A stretch of DNA of 64,000 nucleotides. Origin: an uncultured Acetobacteraceae bacterium. Its GTDB lineage: Bacteria; Pseudomonadota; Alphaproteobacteria; Acetobacterales; Acetobacteraceae. The translations under genes were made by a program, and so were the position numbers. Below the pieces are notes generated by a model, which saw nothing but the letters and a program-made list of their open reading frames with translations, did no database searches and was not told where the DNA came from. Of the stretch, positions 8,790-16,882 are shown piece by piece. Numbering within the stretch: the stretch's first letter is position 1; each line of letters opens with the position of its first letter. The stretch lies in NCBI GenBank assembly GCA_943912335.1, contig CALTUD010000014.1, forward strand, positions 1-64,000, read 5' to 3'.

Positions 8790-8806
8790 GTTCCTGTTCT
8801 ATTTCT

Positions 8807-11071
8807 TCAGAGACCGCTGCCCTTGCCAGGCAGCAAGGTCAGGGTTAGAGGCGCGAAGGCACCACCCATCACAGGACGGGCGCGGAAGCCGGAGACATAG
8901 GTGCTTGTCGGATCGTAGTAGTCCGAGAACGGTTCGCCGGACTGGGTCGTGTTGGCGTAGTTGTAGACCTCGTCATAGATGTCCTTCGCCAGTGTCGCAT
9001 CGTTCGTGCTGGCGGCGGTCCAGATCTGCCAATCGGCCTTGGTGAACCCGTGCGCCACGTTGTTGTCGGTCAGCGTGCGCGGATCGAGCGGAATGCCGGT
9101 CGGATGTTCCTGCGTGCGATACCAGGCCGCTTCCTCAGCCAGGATCGCGCGCGGTATCAGGTTCAGGCCGAGCAGCTTGTCCGGATAGGCGTTGTATTTC
9201 AGGCTCCAATAGCTGTCCGGTTCGCTCGTGGTGTCGGGGCTCTGGGAGTTCGCGGCTTCCTTGTACTGCAGAAGAAGATGGGAGCCGTCGCTGCTCTGCG
9301 CCATGGTCGCCCATTTGCCGATCATGGTTTCCGCACGGCTGCGGTAATGCTTCGCCTGTGCCGTCTTGCCGGCATAGTCGGCAATCTGCGCCATGGCACC
9401 CACCGCTTCGATTCCCTTCAGTGCCAGATTGACGCTGTGCGCGATCCGGCCGGTGAAATCGTCGGTCTGGTTCTGGTACTGTGGATCGAGCGCGTTCGGA
9501 TAGGGGAACTCCTTCGCGTTCGGTGCAGGATAGGAGAGCAGGTAGTCGGCCCATTGTTTGAACAGGCGATAATGCTGCAGCGCGTAGGCGGCCGCTTTCG
9601 GCTGGGTGGTATGCTGCATGTAGGCGTCCGCCATGATCAGCATGTTGGCGGTTTCTTCCACCGGCATGTTCTCGCCGCCGCCATCGTCATGCCCATCGGC
9701 GTTCGGATAGCTGCTGCCGAGATCGTGTGGCGAGAATGGTTCCGGCCAGTATCCGGATTCCGAATACTCGATGACCGGTTCGAGCATGTAGCGGAGTAGC
9801 TCCGGGTTCATGTAGAGAAAGGCCGGCATCGACGGATACATGACGTCCACCGTCTGCACGTTGTCGTCGGACGAAATCTCTTCCAGGAACAGCAACGGAT
9901 TGCTTGTGCTGCCGACCAGTTCGGTGGCGGCGAAGGCCTGACGCAGAACCGTGGCGGTGATGGCCGCGTAGTGCGCGTTACCGACCGATTTCGATGCCTG
10001 CCTCAGATTCTTGTCGAGCGCATCGGCGCGTGACAAGGCTCCCCCGATATCGTTGTAGTCGAAGGCGAGCATGGCTTCCTGCGTCGGGAAATACTGCCGC
10101 CACAGACCGCTGACCTGCGTGCCGTGAAAGCTCACGGCGGGATCGCGCACATGGCCAACAACGATCTTGAAGGGCGTTGTCTGCGCCGCGCCGACGCGTC
10201 CGAAATCGTTGGCGAAGGCGAATACCGGGTAGGCGTTGTTGATCGCGCGCGGCTGGTTGGTGTCGTTCGTGTTGGCGAGTGTCCCGTAGGTGGCGAACTG
10301 TGTTCTGACAGCGGCGTCGGAGCCCGACTGCGTGGTCAGAGTGCCGCTGTTCTCCGTGGCGAAGAACGCCGTTCCCCAGGACGGGTAATCATAGGTCTGC
10401 TGCAGAACGGTCGGCGTACTCGGCGTGATCTCCCAGGCAGACAGGCTGCCGGCACGCGTCGATCCGTCCGCGTTGCGGTTGATGCCGACCTTCGACCAGA
10501 CGATCGGCGTCGTGTTGGTGCCGTGCGCCCATTCGCCGCTGATGTCGTAATAGACCGAGACGGTATGCGAACTGCCGTCGGTGCTGTGGACGCTGGTGAC
10601 GATGTTGCCCAACGGCATCGACAACCGTTTCAGATCGTTCGCCTCTACCGGCGACAGCATGTCCATCGTCAACAGCACACCGCCGGCCTCGAACGTGAAG
10701 ATCGATTGTGTGGCGGTGGTTTTCAGCGATGTCTGCGTCATGGCGTTGAGCCCGGCCGTGTTGGGCGCGCCCAGGAACAGGTAGGGTTTGTTGTCGATCA
10801 TGGCGATGCCGGTGATCGCCTTGACCGTGCCGTTCCAGTGCGTGGGCCATGTACGAGCCGTTTGCCCGGTGGCGTTCTCGAGCCAGACATTGGTGTAGGG
10901 CGCGCGCGTGATCAGTGGCGCCGCCGGCGGCCGGATCGGTGTGAAGGCGCTGCTGCCGGACAGGGCGTTGATTTTCACGCCTGTCTGCGCGCTGGCGGGA
11001 AGGGCGCTCCCGGCAAGCGCGAGCGCGGCGGCGCCCGCCATCAGAAGGGGGCGTAGGCCTGGACCGTTCAT
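8807..11071 (-). CDS. Secreted glutaminase-A-like protein (DUF4964/DUF5127/DUF4965/DUF1793 architecture)
   Basis: A 754-residue exported protein. A signal peptide (MNGPGLRPLLMAGAAALALAGS..., cleavage near ASAQ at 28-29) is followed by a region resembling DUF5127 and then a helical DUF4965/DUF1793-type C-terminal half (EEISSDDNVQTVDVMYPSMP, DYDDIGG-like AFDYNDIGGALS, SYWSLKYNAYPDKLLGLNL). The fungal prototype is glutaminase A; most bacterial members are uncharacterised and some are thought to act on glycans. The ATG at 11071 has AGGAGAA upstream. It is divergent from an amino-acid ABC importer, which would fit a secreted glutaminase feeding glutamate uptake, but this is inference. Confidence 0.8.
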   Translation of the reverse strand: MNGPGLRPLLMAGAAALALAGSALPASAQTGVKINALSGSSAFTPIRPPAAPLITRAPYTNVWLENATGQTARTWPTHWNGTVKAITGIAMIDNKPYLFLGAPNTAGLNAMTQTSLKTTATQSIFTFEAGGVLLTMDMLSPVEANDLKRLSMPLGNIVTSVHSTDGSSHTVSVYYDISGEWAHGTNTTPIVWSKVGINRNADGSTRAGSLSAWEITPSTPTVLQQTYDYPSWGTAFFATENSGTLTTQSGSDAAVRTQFATYGTLANTNDTNQPRAINNAYPVFAFANDFGRVGAAQTTPFKIVVGHVRDPAVSFHGTQVSGLWRQYFPTQEAMLAFDYNDIGGALSRADALDKNLRQASKSVGNAHYAAITATVLRQAFAATELVGSTSNPLLFLEEISSDDNVQTVDVMYPSMPAFLYMNPELLRYMLEPVIEYSESGYWPEPFSPHDLGSSYPNADGHDDGGGENMPVEETANMLIMADAYMQHTTQPKAAAYALQHYRLFKQWADYLLSYPAPNAKEFPYPNALDPQYQNQTDDFTGRIAHSVNLALKGIEAVGAMAQIADYAGKTAQAKHYRSRAETMIGKWATMAQSSDGSHLLLQYKEAANSQSPDTTSEPDSYWSLKYNAYPDKLLGLNLIPRAILAEEAAWYRTQEHPTGIPLDPRTLTDNNVAHGFTKADWQIWTAASTNDATLAKDIYDEVYNYANTTQSGEPFSDYYDPTSTYVSGFRARPVMGGAFAPLTLTLLPGKGSGL

Positions 11072-11473
11072 CGTTTTCTCCTGGCGTTTCCTGTTTCGCC
11101 GTTCTCGGACGGCTTTGTTCAGTCAGGCACCGCGCGCGAGCCTGGGCGCGGGACGCGAACGACAAAAAAACGGCAACGAGAAAATGGAAAGCGAAGGAAA
11201 AACCGTGACGCCGTCGGCATTCTGTCGAGCCGTTCAATTGTCAGACAATAGCCTGCGCTTTGTCATGCTCCGTTGCAACTTGCCGAAAACCAGACCGGGC
11301 GCGGTGTCGCCGCCTGCTCACGGGAATGTGTGCGCTGCTGCGAGAGTGGTGCGCTCGGGGCCGGGTCTGCCTGAATGACGATGTTGTTGCGCCGCCCGGA
11401 GGCGGATTGCCAGCAATCCCCGGATTTGGCATGAGCAAAAATCGTTCCCAAGCCGTTTCCGTGCGGATCCCGA
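11072..11473. other. 402-base divergent intergenic region
   Basis: Lies between the glutaminase-like gene (minus) and the amino-acid ABC ATPase (plus) and must hold both promoters. It contains a perfect palindrome at 11237-11249 and an A-rich stretch at 11161-11205. Short frames here (for example from 11260 and 11431) lack coding character. Confidence 0.6.
11237..11249. promoter_or_regulatory. Perfect palindrome ATTGTC-A-GACAAT, possible GntR/FadR-type operator
   Basis: The 13-base palindrome ATTGTCAGACAAT fits the short TTGTC-N-GACAA pattern bound by FadR-subfamily GntR repressors. It is centrally placed between the divergent glutaminase-like and amino-acid transporter genes. No GntR gene is nearby, so the regulator would be encoded elsewhere. 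Confidence 0.35.
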
Positions 11474-12241
11474 TTGACCCCAGCGCCCGAGCCGATCGTC
11501 CGCATCCGCGACCTGCATAAGAGCTTCGACGGCCATGTCGTGCTCGAGCGGGTGTCGCTCGACGTGGAAGCGGGCGATCTGCTTTCGGTGATCGGTCCGT
11601 CCGGCTGCGGCAAGTCCACCTTGCTGCGCTGCCTGAATTTGCTGGAGATCCCCGATGGCGGCCAGATCTGGATCGCGGGCCATGCGATCGACCGACGGGA
11701 GGCGCGCTGGAGCCGGCAGGACGAGCGTCTCGCGCATCAGTTGCGCACCCATGTCGGCATGGTGTTCCAGGGCTTCAATCTGTTCGCCCATCGCACCGTG
11801 CTGGAGAACGTGATCCTGGCGCCGATGGTGGCGCGCCGCACCGCCCGGCGCGAGGCGTCCGAGAGCGCCATGGCCCTGCTCGAGAAGGTGGGACTCGCCG
11901 CCGCCGCGCATCGTTATCCGGCCACCCTGTCCGGCGGGCAGCAGCAGCGTGCCGCCATCGCTCGTGCGCTGGCGATGGCGCCCTCGGTGATGCTGTACGA
12001 CGAGCCGACCTCCGCGCTCGACCCCGAGCTGGCGGAAGAGGTTCTGGGCGTGATGCGTCAGCTCGACGACGAAGGCATGACGCAGATCGTGGTGACGCAC
12101 GAGATGCGTTTCGCCCGCGCCGCCTCCGACCGGATCATCTTCATGGATGGCGGCCGCATCGTCGAGGATGCGCCGCCGGAGCAGTTGTTCACGGCGCCGT
12201 CCGATCCGCGCACGCGTCAGTTCCTGCGGAATTTCCTGTGA
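11474..12241 (+). CDS. Polar amino-acid ABC transporter ATP-binding protein (GlnQ/HisP type)
   Basis: A 255-residue ABC ATPase that energises amino-acid import at the inner membrane. Walker A GPSGCGKST is at residues 41-49, then the Q-loop in GMVFQGFNLF, the signature LSGGQQQR near 151 and Walker B LYDEPTSALDP near 175, followed by the switch His in VVTHEM. The best start is TTG 11474: the frame is closed by a stop at 11432-11434 and no other start lies between. No clear ribosome site is visible. The stop TGA shares its last base with the ATG of the next gene. Confidence 0.92.
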   Translation: MTPAPEPIVRIRDLHKSFDGHVVLERVSLDVEAGDLLSVIGPSGCGKSTLLRCLNLLEIPDGGQIWIAGHAIDRREARWSRQDERLAHQLRTHVGMVFQGFNLFAHRTVLENVILAPMVARRTARREASESAMALLEKVGLAAAAHRYPATLSGGQQQRAAIARALAMAPSVMLYDEPTSALDPELAEEVLGVMRQLDDEGMTQIVVTHEMRFARAASDRIIFMDGGRIVEDAPPEQLFTAPSDPRTRQFLRNFL

Positions 12242-13743
12242 TGCGCCGCCTGCTGGTGCTGCTCTTGCTGCTGTTTCCGGCCTGGGCGGCGCAAGCGGCG
12301 GACCTTCCCGTGCTGCGCTGGGCGTCGGATGCGCAATCCGGTGCGCCGTTCGTGTTCCACGATCCGGCCGACCAATCGAAGCTGACCGGCTTCGAATACG
12401 ACATCATGCAGACGCTGGCCGCCAGGATGGGCCGCAAGCCGGTGTTCGTGCAGAACGATTGGGACGGGCTGATCCCGGGCCTGCAGCGCGGGCTCTACGA
12501 CCTGGTGATCGACGGCATCGAGATCACACCGGAGCATCGCGCCGTGGTGGCGTTCTCCACGCCGTATTATCGCACGGCCGAGCGCATCGCCGTGCGACGC
12601 GGTACGGACGGGCTCGATACGGTGGATCGCCTGCGCGGCCATGTCGTCGGCACGCTGAAGGACACCACCAGCATGCGTCTGCTGGAAAAGGCCGGCGGGA
12701 TCGAGCTGCGCACCTACGAGGACGAAACCAACGCCTATTCCGATCTGAGCAATGGCCGCCTCGATGCGGTGATGCTGGATGCGCCGATCGCGCAGTACTA
12801 CGCGGTGCCCGACGACCGCCTGAAGCTGGTCGGCGCGCCGGTCGGCGGTCTCTCCTATGGCATCGCCATGCGCCAGGGTGATCCGGCTCTGCTGGAAGCC
12901 GTGGATAACGGCCTGGAGGCGATGCGGCGGGACGGGTCTCTGCGGCGCATCCTGCAACGCTGGGCACTCTGGACGCCGCAGATGGCCGCCGCGCTCGACG
13001 ATCCGTCCACCGATCCGGTGCCTCCCGTGCAATGGGATCACTGGCTCAAATCGACCCGCCCCGCCGCGACGTTCGGGGCGCGTCTGACGCGCTACGCCGG
13101 GTTCCTGCCGCTGATCGGCCGCGCCGCGCTGATGACGCTGGCGGTATCGGCCTGTGCCATGGTGCTGGCGGTGGTGGGCGGGCTCGTTCTGGCCCTGGCG
13201 CGTCGCTACGGCGCCGCGCCGCTGCGCTGGGCGGCGACGATCTATATCGAGGTCATTCGCGGCACGCCGCTGCTGATCCAGGTTCTGTTCATCTTCTACG
13301 GACTGCCGTCGCTCGGCATCCGGCTCGATCCGTTTCTGGCCGGCGTGGTGGCGCTCGGCCTGAACTACGCCGCCTACGAGGCCGAGAACTACCGGGCCGG
13401 GCTGCAATCCGTGCCGCATGGGCAGATGGAGGCGGCGATGGCGCTGAACCTGACCCAGGCGCAGGCGGTGCGGCACGTGATGGTGCCGCAGGCCTTCCGC
13501 TTCGTGGTACCGGTAATGACCAACGATTTCATCTCGTTGCTCAAGGATTCGTCGCTGGTCAGCGTGATCACGCTGAGCGAACTGACCCAGGCCTATATCC
13601 GTCTCTCGACCACCTACTACGATTATCTTGGCACCGGCCTGATGATTGCGGCGGCCTATCTGCTGCTGGGTCTTCCCTTCGTGCGTCTGGCCAGGGTGGC
13701 GGAGAAGCGGCTGGCGCGTTCGGTTTCACGCCGGACCGGCTGA
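12241..13743 (+). CDS. Amino-acid ABC transporter: periplasmic binding domain fused to permease
   Basis: A 500-residue fusion protein. A signal sequence or membrane anchor (residues 1-20) is followed by a family 3 solute-binding domain (about 22-245, with GFEYDIMQTLAARMG and YDLVIDGIEITPEHR). A HisM/GlnP-type permease domain follows (about 280-490) with four to five membrane helices and the EAA loop in NYRAGLQSVPHGQMEAAMALN. Together with the preceding ATPase it makes a complete two-gene importer for polar amino acids such as glutamine or glutamate. The substrate is not readable with certainty. Its 3' end overlaps the convergent P-loop kinase gene by 88 bases. Confidence 0.9.
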   Translation: MRRLLVLLLLLFPAWAAQAADLPVLRWASDAQSGAPFVFHDPADQSKLTGFEYDIMQTLAARMGRKPVFVQNDWDGLIPGLQRGLYDLVIDGIEITPEHRAVVAFSTPYYRTAERIAVRRGTDGLDTVDRLRGHVVGTLKDTTSMRLLEKAGGIELRTYEDETNAYSDLSNGRLDAVMLDAPIAQYYAVPDDRLKLVGAPVGGLSYGIAMRQGDPALLEAVDNGLEAMRRDGSLRRILQRWALWTPQMAAALDDPSTDPVPPVQWDHWLKSTRPAATFGARLTRYAGFLPLIGRAALMTLAVSACAMVLAVVGGLVLALARRYGAAPLRWAATIYIEVIRGTPLLIQVLFIFYGLPSLGIRLDPFLAGVVALGLNYAAYEAENYRAGLQSVPHGQMEAAMALNLTQAQAVRHVMVPQAFRFVVPVMTNDFISLLKDSSLVSVITLSELTQAYIRLSTTYYDYLGTGLMIAAAYLLLGLPFVRLARVAEKRLARSVSRRTG

Positions 13744-14225
13744 TCGTCCGGCGTGAGTGGGTAACATCTGTCTCGATACAGGATCGTTTTGTCCTGCATC
13801 GTAGATAGTTGCTCCAGCACCATCCGCCGTTCGATGCGAAACCAGTCGCGACACCAGCACAGTTCTTCCGCCAGGGCGCGCAACGTGCCGCGCGGTCCCC
13901 GGAAGCGCCGGGACAAGAAACGGCGGAATAGCCGCACCAACACGACACGGCGTGGCGGATCAAGCACGATGATCAGATCGGCTCGTTCCATGGCGAGGCC
14001 GGCCCATTTGAACTGCACGCCTTCGACGATCCAGTCCGGCCGGTCCACGGCCTGTTCCAGGAGGGCGTGGCGGGACTCCGGATCGCGCCTTTCGTCGCCG
14101 GCCGGCTTCCGGATCCAGTGCATCTCGTCCAGCGGCCAGACCGCTACAGCCAGATGCGTTCCGAGGCGTCGTGCGAGCGTGCTCTTGCCGCTCCCGGTCG
14201 GGCCGGTCACGAAGATCCGCGTCAC
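13656..14225 (-). CDS. P-loop kinase of the adenylate-kinase-like/FlaR family
   Basis: A 189-residue predicted nucleotide-binding protein. Walker A GPTGSGKST lies at residues 8-16, followed by a DEMHW motif and WIVEGVQFKW, a lid-like Arg-rich stretch (RLFRRFLSRRFRGPRGTLR) and YRDRCYPLT. This resembles small kinases annotated as DNA topology modulation proteins (FlaR), for which no firm activity is known. GTG 14225 is chosen because it overlaps the stop of the VOC gene (GTGA). The frame extends upstream to 14396, but that part is VOC sequence in another frame. Its 3' end runs 88 bases into the convergent ABC gene. It is the last gene of the operon that starts with DeoR. Confidence 0.7.
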   Translation of the reverse strand: MTRIFVTGPTGSGKSTLARRLGTHLAVAVWPLDEMHWIRKPAGDERRDPESRHALLEQAVDRPDWIVEGVQFKWAGLAMERADLIIVLDPPRRVVLVRLFRRFLSRRFRGPRGTLRALAEELCWCRDWFRIERRMVLEQLSTMQDKTILYRDRCYPLTPDDQPVRRETERASRFSATLARRTKGRPSSR

Positions 14226-14647
14226 CAGCTCGGCCAGAGCCCAGGTGTTGCGAGTTCGAGGCAATGCCCGTCCGGATCGCGCAGATACAGGCTGGTGCCG
14301 CCGCGCGGCCAGGTGATCCGGCTTTCGATATCGATCCGGTTCCGTTTCAGGTGCTTCTCCCACACTTCCCGTTCGCCGAGCGGGATCGCCAGACACAGAT
14401 GCAGATGACCACTGCCGTCATGCGGCGGAATGGCTCCGCCGCCTTCCGTGGGCGTGGGCTCGGTCGAGCCGCCGCGCAGGAACAGCAACAGCACGGCGTC
14501 TCCCGGCAGGCCGAGGCCGCACATGCGATCGTCGCGGAGAAACCGCTCCAGCCCGAAGATGTCGCGATAGAACCGTTCGGACCGATCCAGATCGGACACG
14601 TAGAGCGAGGTTTCCAGCAGGTGGCTCAGCCGCGGCGCGCCGGTCAT
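14222..14647 (-). CDS. VOC/glyoxalase superfamily protein
   Basis: A 141-residue single-domain vicinal-oxygen-chelate protein (YVSDLDRSERFYRDIFGLE at the start, TSLYLRDPDGHCLELATPG at the end). Possible metal ligands are His10 or His84 and Glu133-type residues of the two beta-alpha-beta-beta-beta modules. Members include glyoxalase I, dioxygenases and fosfomycin-resistance enzymes; the exact reaction is unclear. It lies 4 bases downstream of an aldehyde dehydrogenase gene and overlaps the next gene by four bases, so it is part of the same transcription unit. Handling of a reactive carbonyl by-product is a possible role. Confidence 0.82.
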   Translation of the reverse strand: MTGAPRLSHLLETSLYVSDLDRSERFYRDIFGLERFLRDDRMCGLGLPGDAVLLLFLRGGSTEPTPTEGGGAIPPHDGSGHLHLCLAIPLGEREVWEKHLKRNRIDIESRITWPRGGTSLYLRDPDGHCLELATPGLWPSW

Positions 14648-14651
14648 CGGA

Positions 14652-16034
14652 TCAGCCCCGTCGCGTCCAGACCGTTTGCGCGTTGGTGAATTCGCGCAGG
14701 CCGAAATACGACAATTCGCGCCCGTAACCGCTTTTCTTCACCCCGCCCACGGGGACGCGTGCATTGGAGGCGGTGAAGCCGTTGATGAAGACGCCGCCTG
14801 TCTCCATGCGTCGTGCCATCGAACGCGCCTTCGTCTCGTCGGCGGTCCAGATGTTGCCGCTCAGCCCGAATTCGCTCCTGTTGGCAAGCAGCAACGCGTG
14901 TTCTGCATCCTCGGCGACGATCAAGGCCGCGACCGGTCCGAACACCTCCTCGTCGAACGCCGCCATGCCGGGCGTCACATCGGCCAGGACGGTCGGTGGA
15001 TAGAAGAAGCCCGGCCCGTCCGGCAGCATGCCGCCCAGCAGCAGAGAGGCGCCGGCTGCCACGCTTCTCTGCACCTGCTCGTGCACGCCGTCGCGTAGGT
15101 CGGCGCGTGCGATCGGTCCTATGGTGTTGCGCGGGTCGGTCGGGTCGCCCGCACGCTGCTGTTTCGCCGCCTCCACGAAACGCGTGGTGAACGCAGCCGC
15201 GATCGGTTTTTCCAGGATGATGCGCTTGGCGGCCAGACAGACCTGACCCGCATTGGCGAAGCGCCCGGAGATCGCGAACCGCACCGCGCCGTCCAGATCG
15301 GCATCGTCCAGGACGATGAACGCATCCGTACCGCCCAGCTCCAGCACCGATTTCTTCAGATGCCGGCCGGCCAGAGATGCCACGGCGGCGCCTGCGCGCG
15401 TGCTGCCGGTCAGCGTCACGGCGGCGATGCGCCGATTGGCGATCACCGCTTCGATCGCCGGCGTGTCCACGTTCAGAACCGAAAAGACGTGTTCCGGCAG
15501 ACCGGCGGCGCGGAACATCTCTTCCATCAGAAACGCCGCACGCATCACGTTAGGTGCGTGTTTCAGGACGAACCCGTTGCCGCCGAGCAGGATCGGCACC
15601 GCCGCGCGCACCGCCTGCCAGTAGGGGAAGTTCCAGGGCATCACCCCCAGCACCACGCCGATCGGCAGAAACGACACATAGGCCTCGTCCGCCGTGTCGG
15701 TGTCCGCCGGTTCGTCGGCCAGAGGGCGCGCGCCGTTCCGGGCGAACCACTCCGCCGTCGCCGCGCATTTCTCGACTTCCGCCCGCGCCTCGCGCAGCGT
15801 CTTGCCCATTTCCGCCGTCGCGATCGCGGCGGCGCCCTCCGCCCGCTCGCGCATCACGGTTGCCAGTCGCGCCATGATCGCGGCGCGGTCCTCGATCGGC
15901 GTCCCGGCCCAAACCTTCTGTGCATCGGAGGCGTCTTGCAGCAGCGCTTCGACCGATTCCGGCGTCTGGAAGGCGAACCGCTCGATCTCGTCTCCTGTGG
16001 CCGGGTTGCGGGAGACGGCATGGGTGTCGGGCAT
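14652..16034 (-). CDS. NAD(P)-dependent aldehyde dehydrogenase, succinate-semialdehyde dehydrogenase-like
   Basis: A 460-residue ALDH-superfamily enzyme closest in pattern to short succinate-semialdehyde dehydrogenases (Sad/GabD). Catalytic features are Asn135 (PWNF), Lys158, Glu232 (LELGG) and Cys266 (GQVCLAAKR). ATG 16034 is chosen because the MPDTHAVSRNPATGDEI start matches the family and GGAGC lies upstream. The 82 extra codons to 16280 overlap the TPI gene in another frame. It lies 71 bases after the TPI-like gene in the tetrulose operon, so it could oxidise an aldehyde from that pathway. The substrate is unproven. Confidence 0.87.
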   Translation of the reverse strand: MPDTHAVSRNPATGDEIERFAFQTPESVEALLQDASDAQKVWAGTPIEDRAAIMARLATVMRERAEGAAAIATAEMGKTLREARAEVEKCAATAEWFARNGARPLADEPADTDTADEAYVSFLPIGVVLGVMPWNFPYWQAVRAAVPILLGGNGFVLKHAPNVMRAAFLMEEMFRAAGLPEHVFSVLNVDTPAIEAVIANRRIAAVTLTGSTRAGAAVASLAGRHLKKSVLELGGTDAFIVLDDADLDGAVRFAISGRFANAGQVCLAAKRIILEKPIAAAFTTRFVEAAKQQRAGDPTDPRNTIGPIARADLRDGVHEQVQRSVAAGASLLLGGMLPDGPGFFYPPTVLADVTPGMAAFDEEVFGPVAALIVAEDAEHALLLANRSEFGLSGNIWTADETKARSMARRMETGGVFINGFTASNARVPVGGVKKSGYGRELSYFGLREFTNAQTVWTRRG

Positions 16035-16105
16035 CGGGGCGAGCTCCGTTCGATCGGTATCCACGCCGTTCAACGCACCGGAAGCGGCAAAGTGCGATCG
16101 CGGGT

Positions 16106-16882
16106 TCAGCCGGGCGGCAGCACCGCCTGCACGCGTGCGGCGATCCGGAGGAATCCGTCCGCCGCCCAGGCCGCGCGGCCGATGAAGAGGCCATCCACGT
16201 GCGGACACGCAGCCAGCTCCGCGCAGTTCCCCTCGTTCACCGAGCCGCCGTAGAGGCAACGGATGACGCGCCCGGGGCACTGGTCGCGGGCCACGGCGAG
16301 ACTGTGCCGGTGCCGCGCCTCGGCATAGTCGGCGCTGGCCGGTGTGCCGTGCTCGCCGATCGCCCAGACCGGCTCGTAGGCCAGCAGCAGCGGCAGCGTC
16401 GGCGAGAGCGTGCCTGCGCCGGCCAGCGCCGTCCGCACCTGCCGCTCCAGCACGGCATCCGCCTTGCCGGCACGTTTCTCCGCGTCCGTTTCACCGACGC
16501 AGATCAGCGGGATCAAGCCGTGCCGTAGCGCGGCCCCGACCTTCAACCCGACCTGCGCATCGGTTTCGTTGAAATGGGTCCGTCGTTCGGAATGGCCCAG
16601 CTCCACCAGATCGAGCCCGCAATCGCGCAGCATCGGCGCCGAGATCTCGCCGGTCCAGGCGCCGGAATCGGCCCAATGCATCGTCTGCGCGCCGACCCGG
16701 ACCGGCGTGTCCGCCAGAGATCGCCTGACCGGAAGCACGGCGGTGAAAGGCGGGATGACGAACGGCTGGAGGCGTGGATCGCGCAGCACCTCCGCGTCGC
16801 GCACCGTATCGCAGAACCGCTCGGCATCGCCGAGCAGCTTGTTCATCTTCCAGCTGGTGCCCAGCCAGAACGCGGCGCTCAA
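16106..16882 (-). CDS. Triose-phosphate isomerase paralogue, probable L-erythrulose-1-phosphate isomerase (EryH/LerI type)
   Basis: A 258-residue TIM-barrel isomerase. The general base Glu (AYEPVWAIG), the electrophilic His (ELGHSERR) and the phosphate loop YGGSVN are present. The N-terminal motif is GTSWKMNK rather than the GGNWKMN of housekeeping TPI, so the active-site Asn before the Trp is Ser10 here. As I recall, Brucella EryH and the LerI enzymes carry the same change; they interconvert L-erythrulose-1-phosphate and D-erythrulose-4-phosphate. TTG 16882 overlaps the kinase stop (TTGA), and any later start would remove the conserved Lys12. A kinase gene directly upstream and RpiB in the same operon support the tetrulose role. 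Confidence 0.85.
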   Translation of the reverse strand: MSAAFWLGTSWKMNKLLGDAERFCDTVRDAEVLRDPRLQPFVIPPFTAVLPVRRSLADTPVRVGAQTMHWADSGAWTGEISAPMLRDCGLDLVELGHSERRTHFNETDAQVGLKVGAALRHGLIPLICVGETDAEKRAGKADAVLERQVRTALAGAGTLSPTLPLLLAYEPVWAIGEHGTPASADYAEARHRHSLAVARDQCPGRVIRCLYGGSVNEGNCAELAACPHVDGLFIGRAAWAADGFLRIAARVQAVLPPG

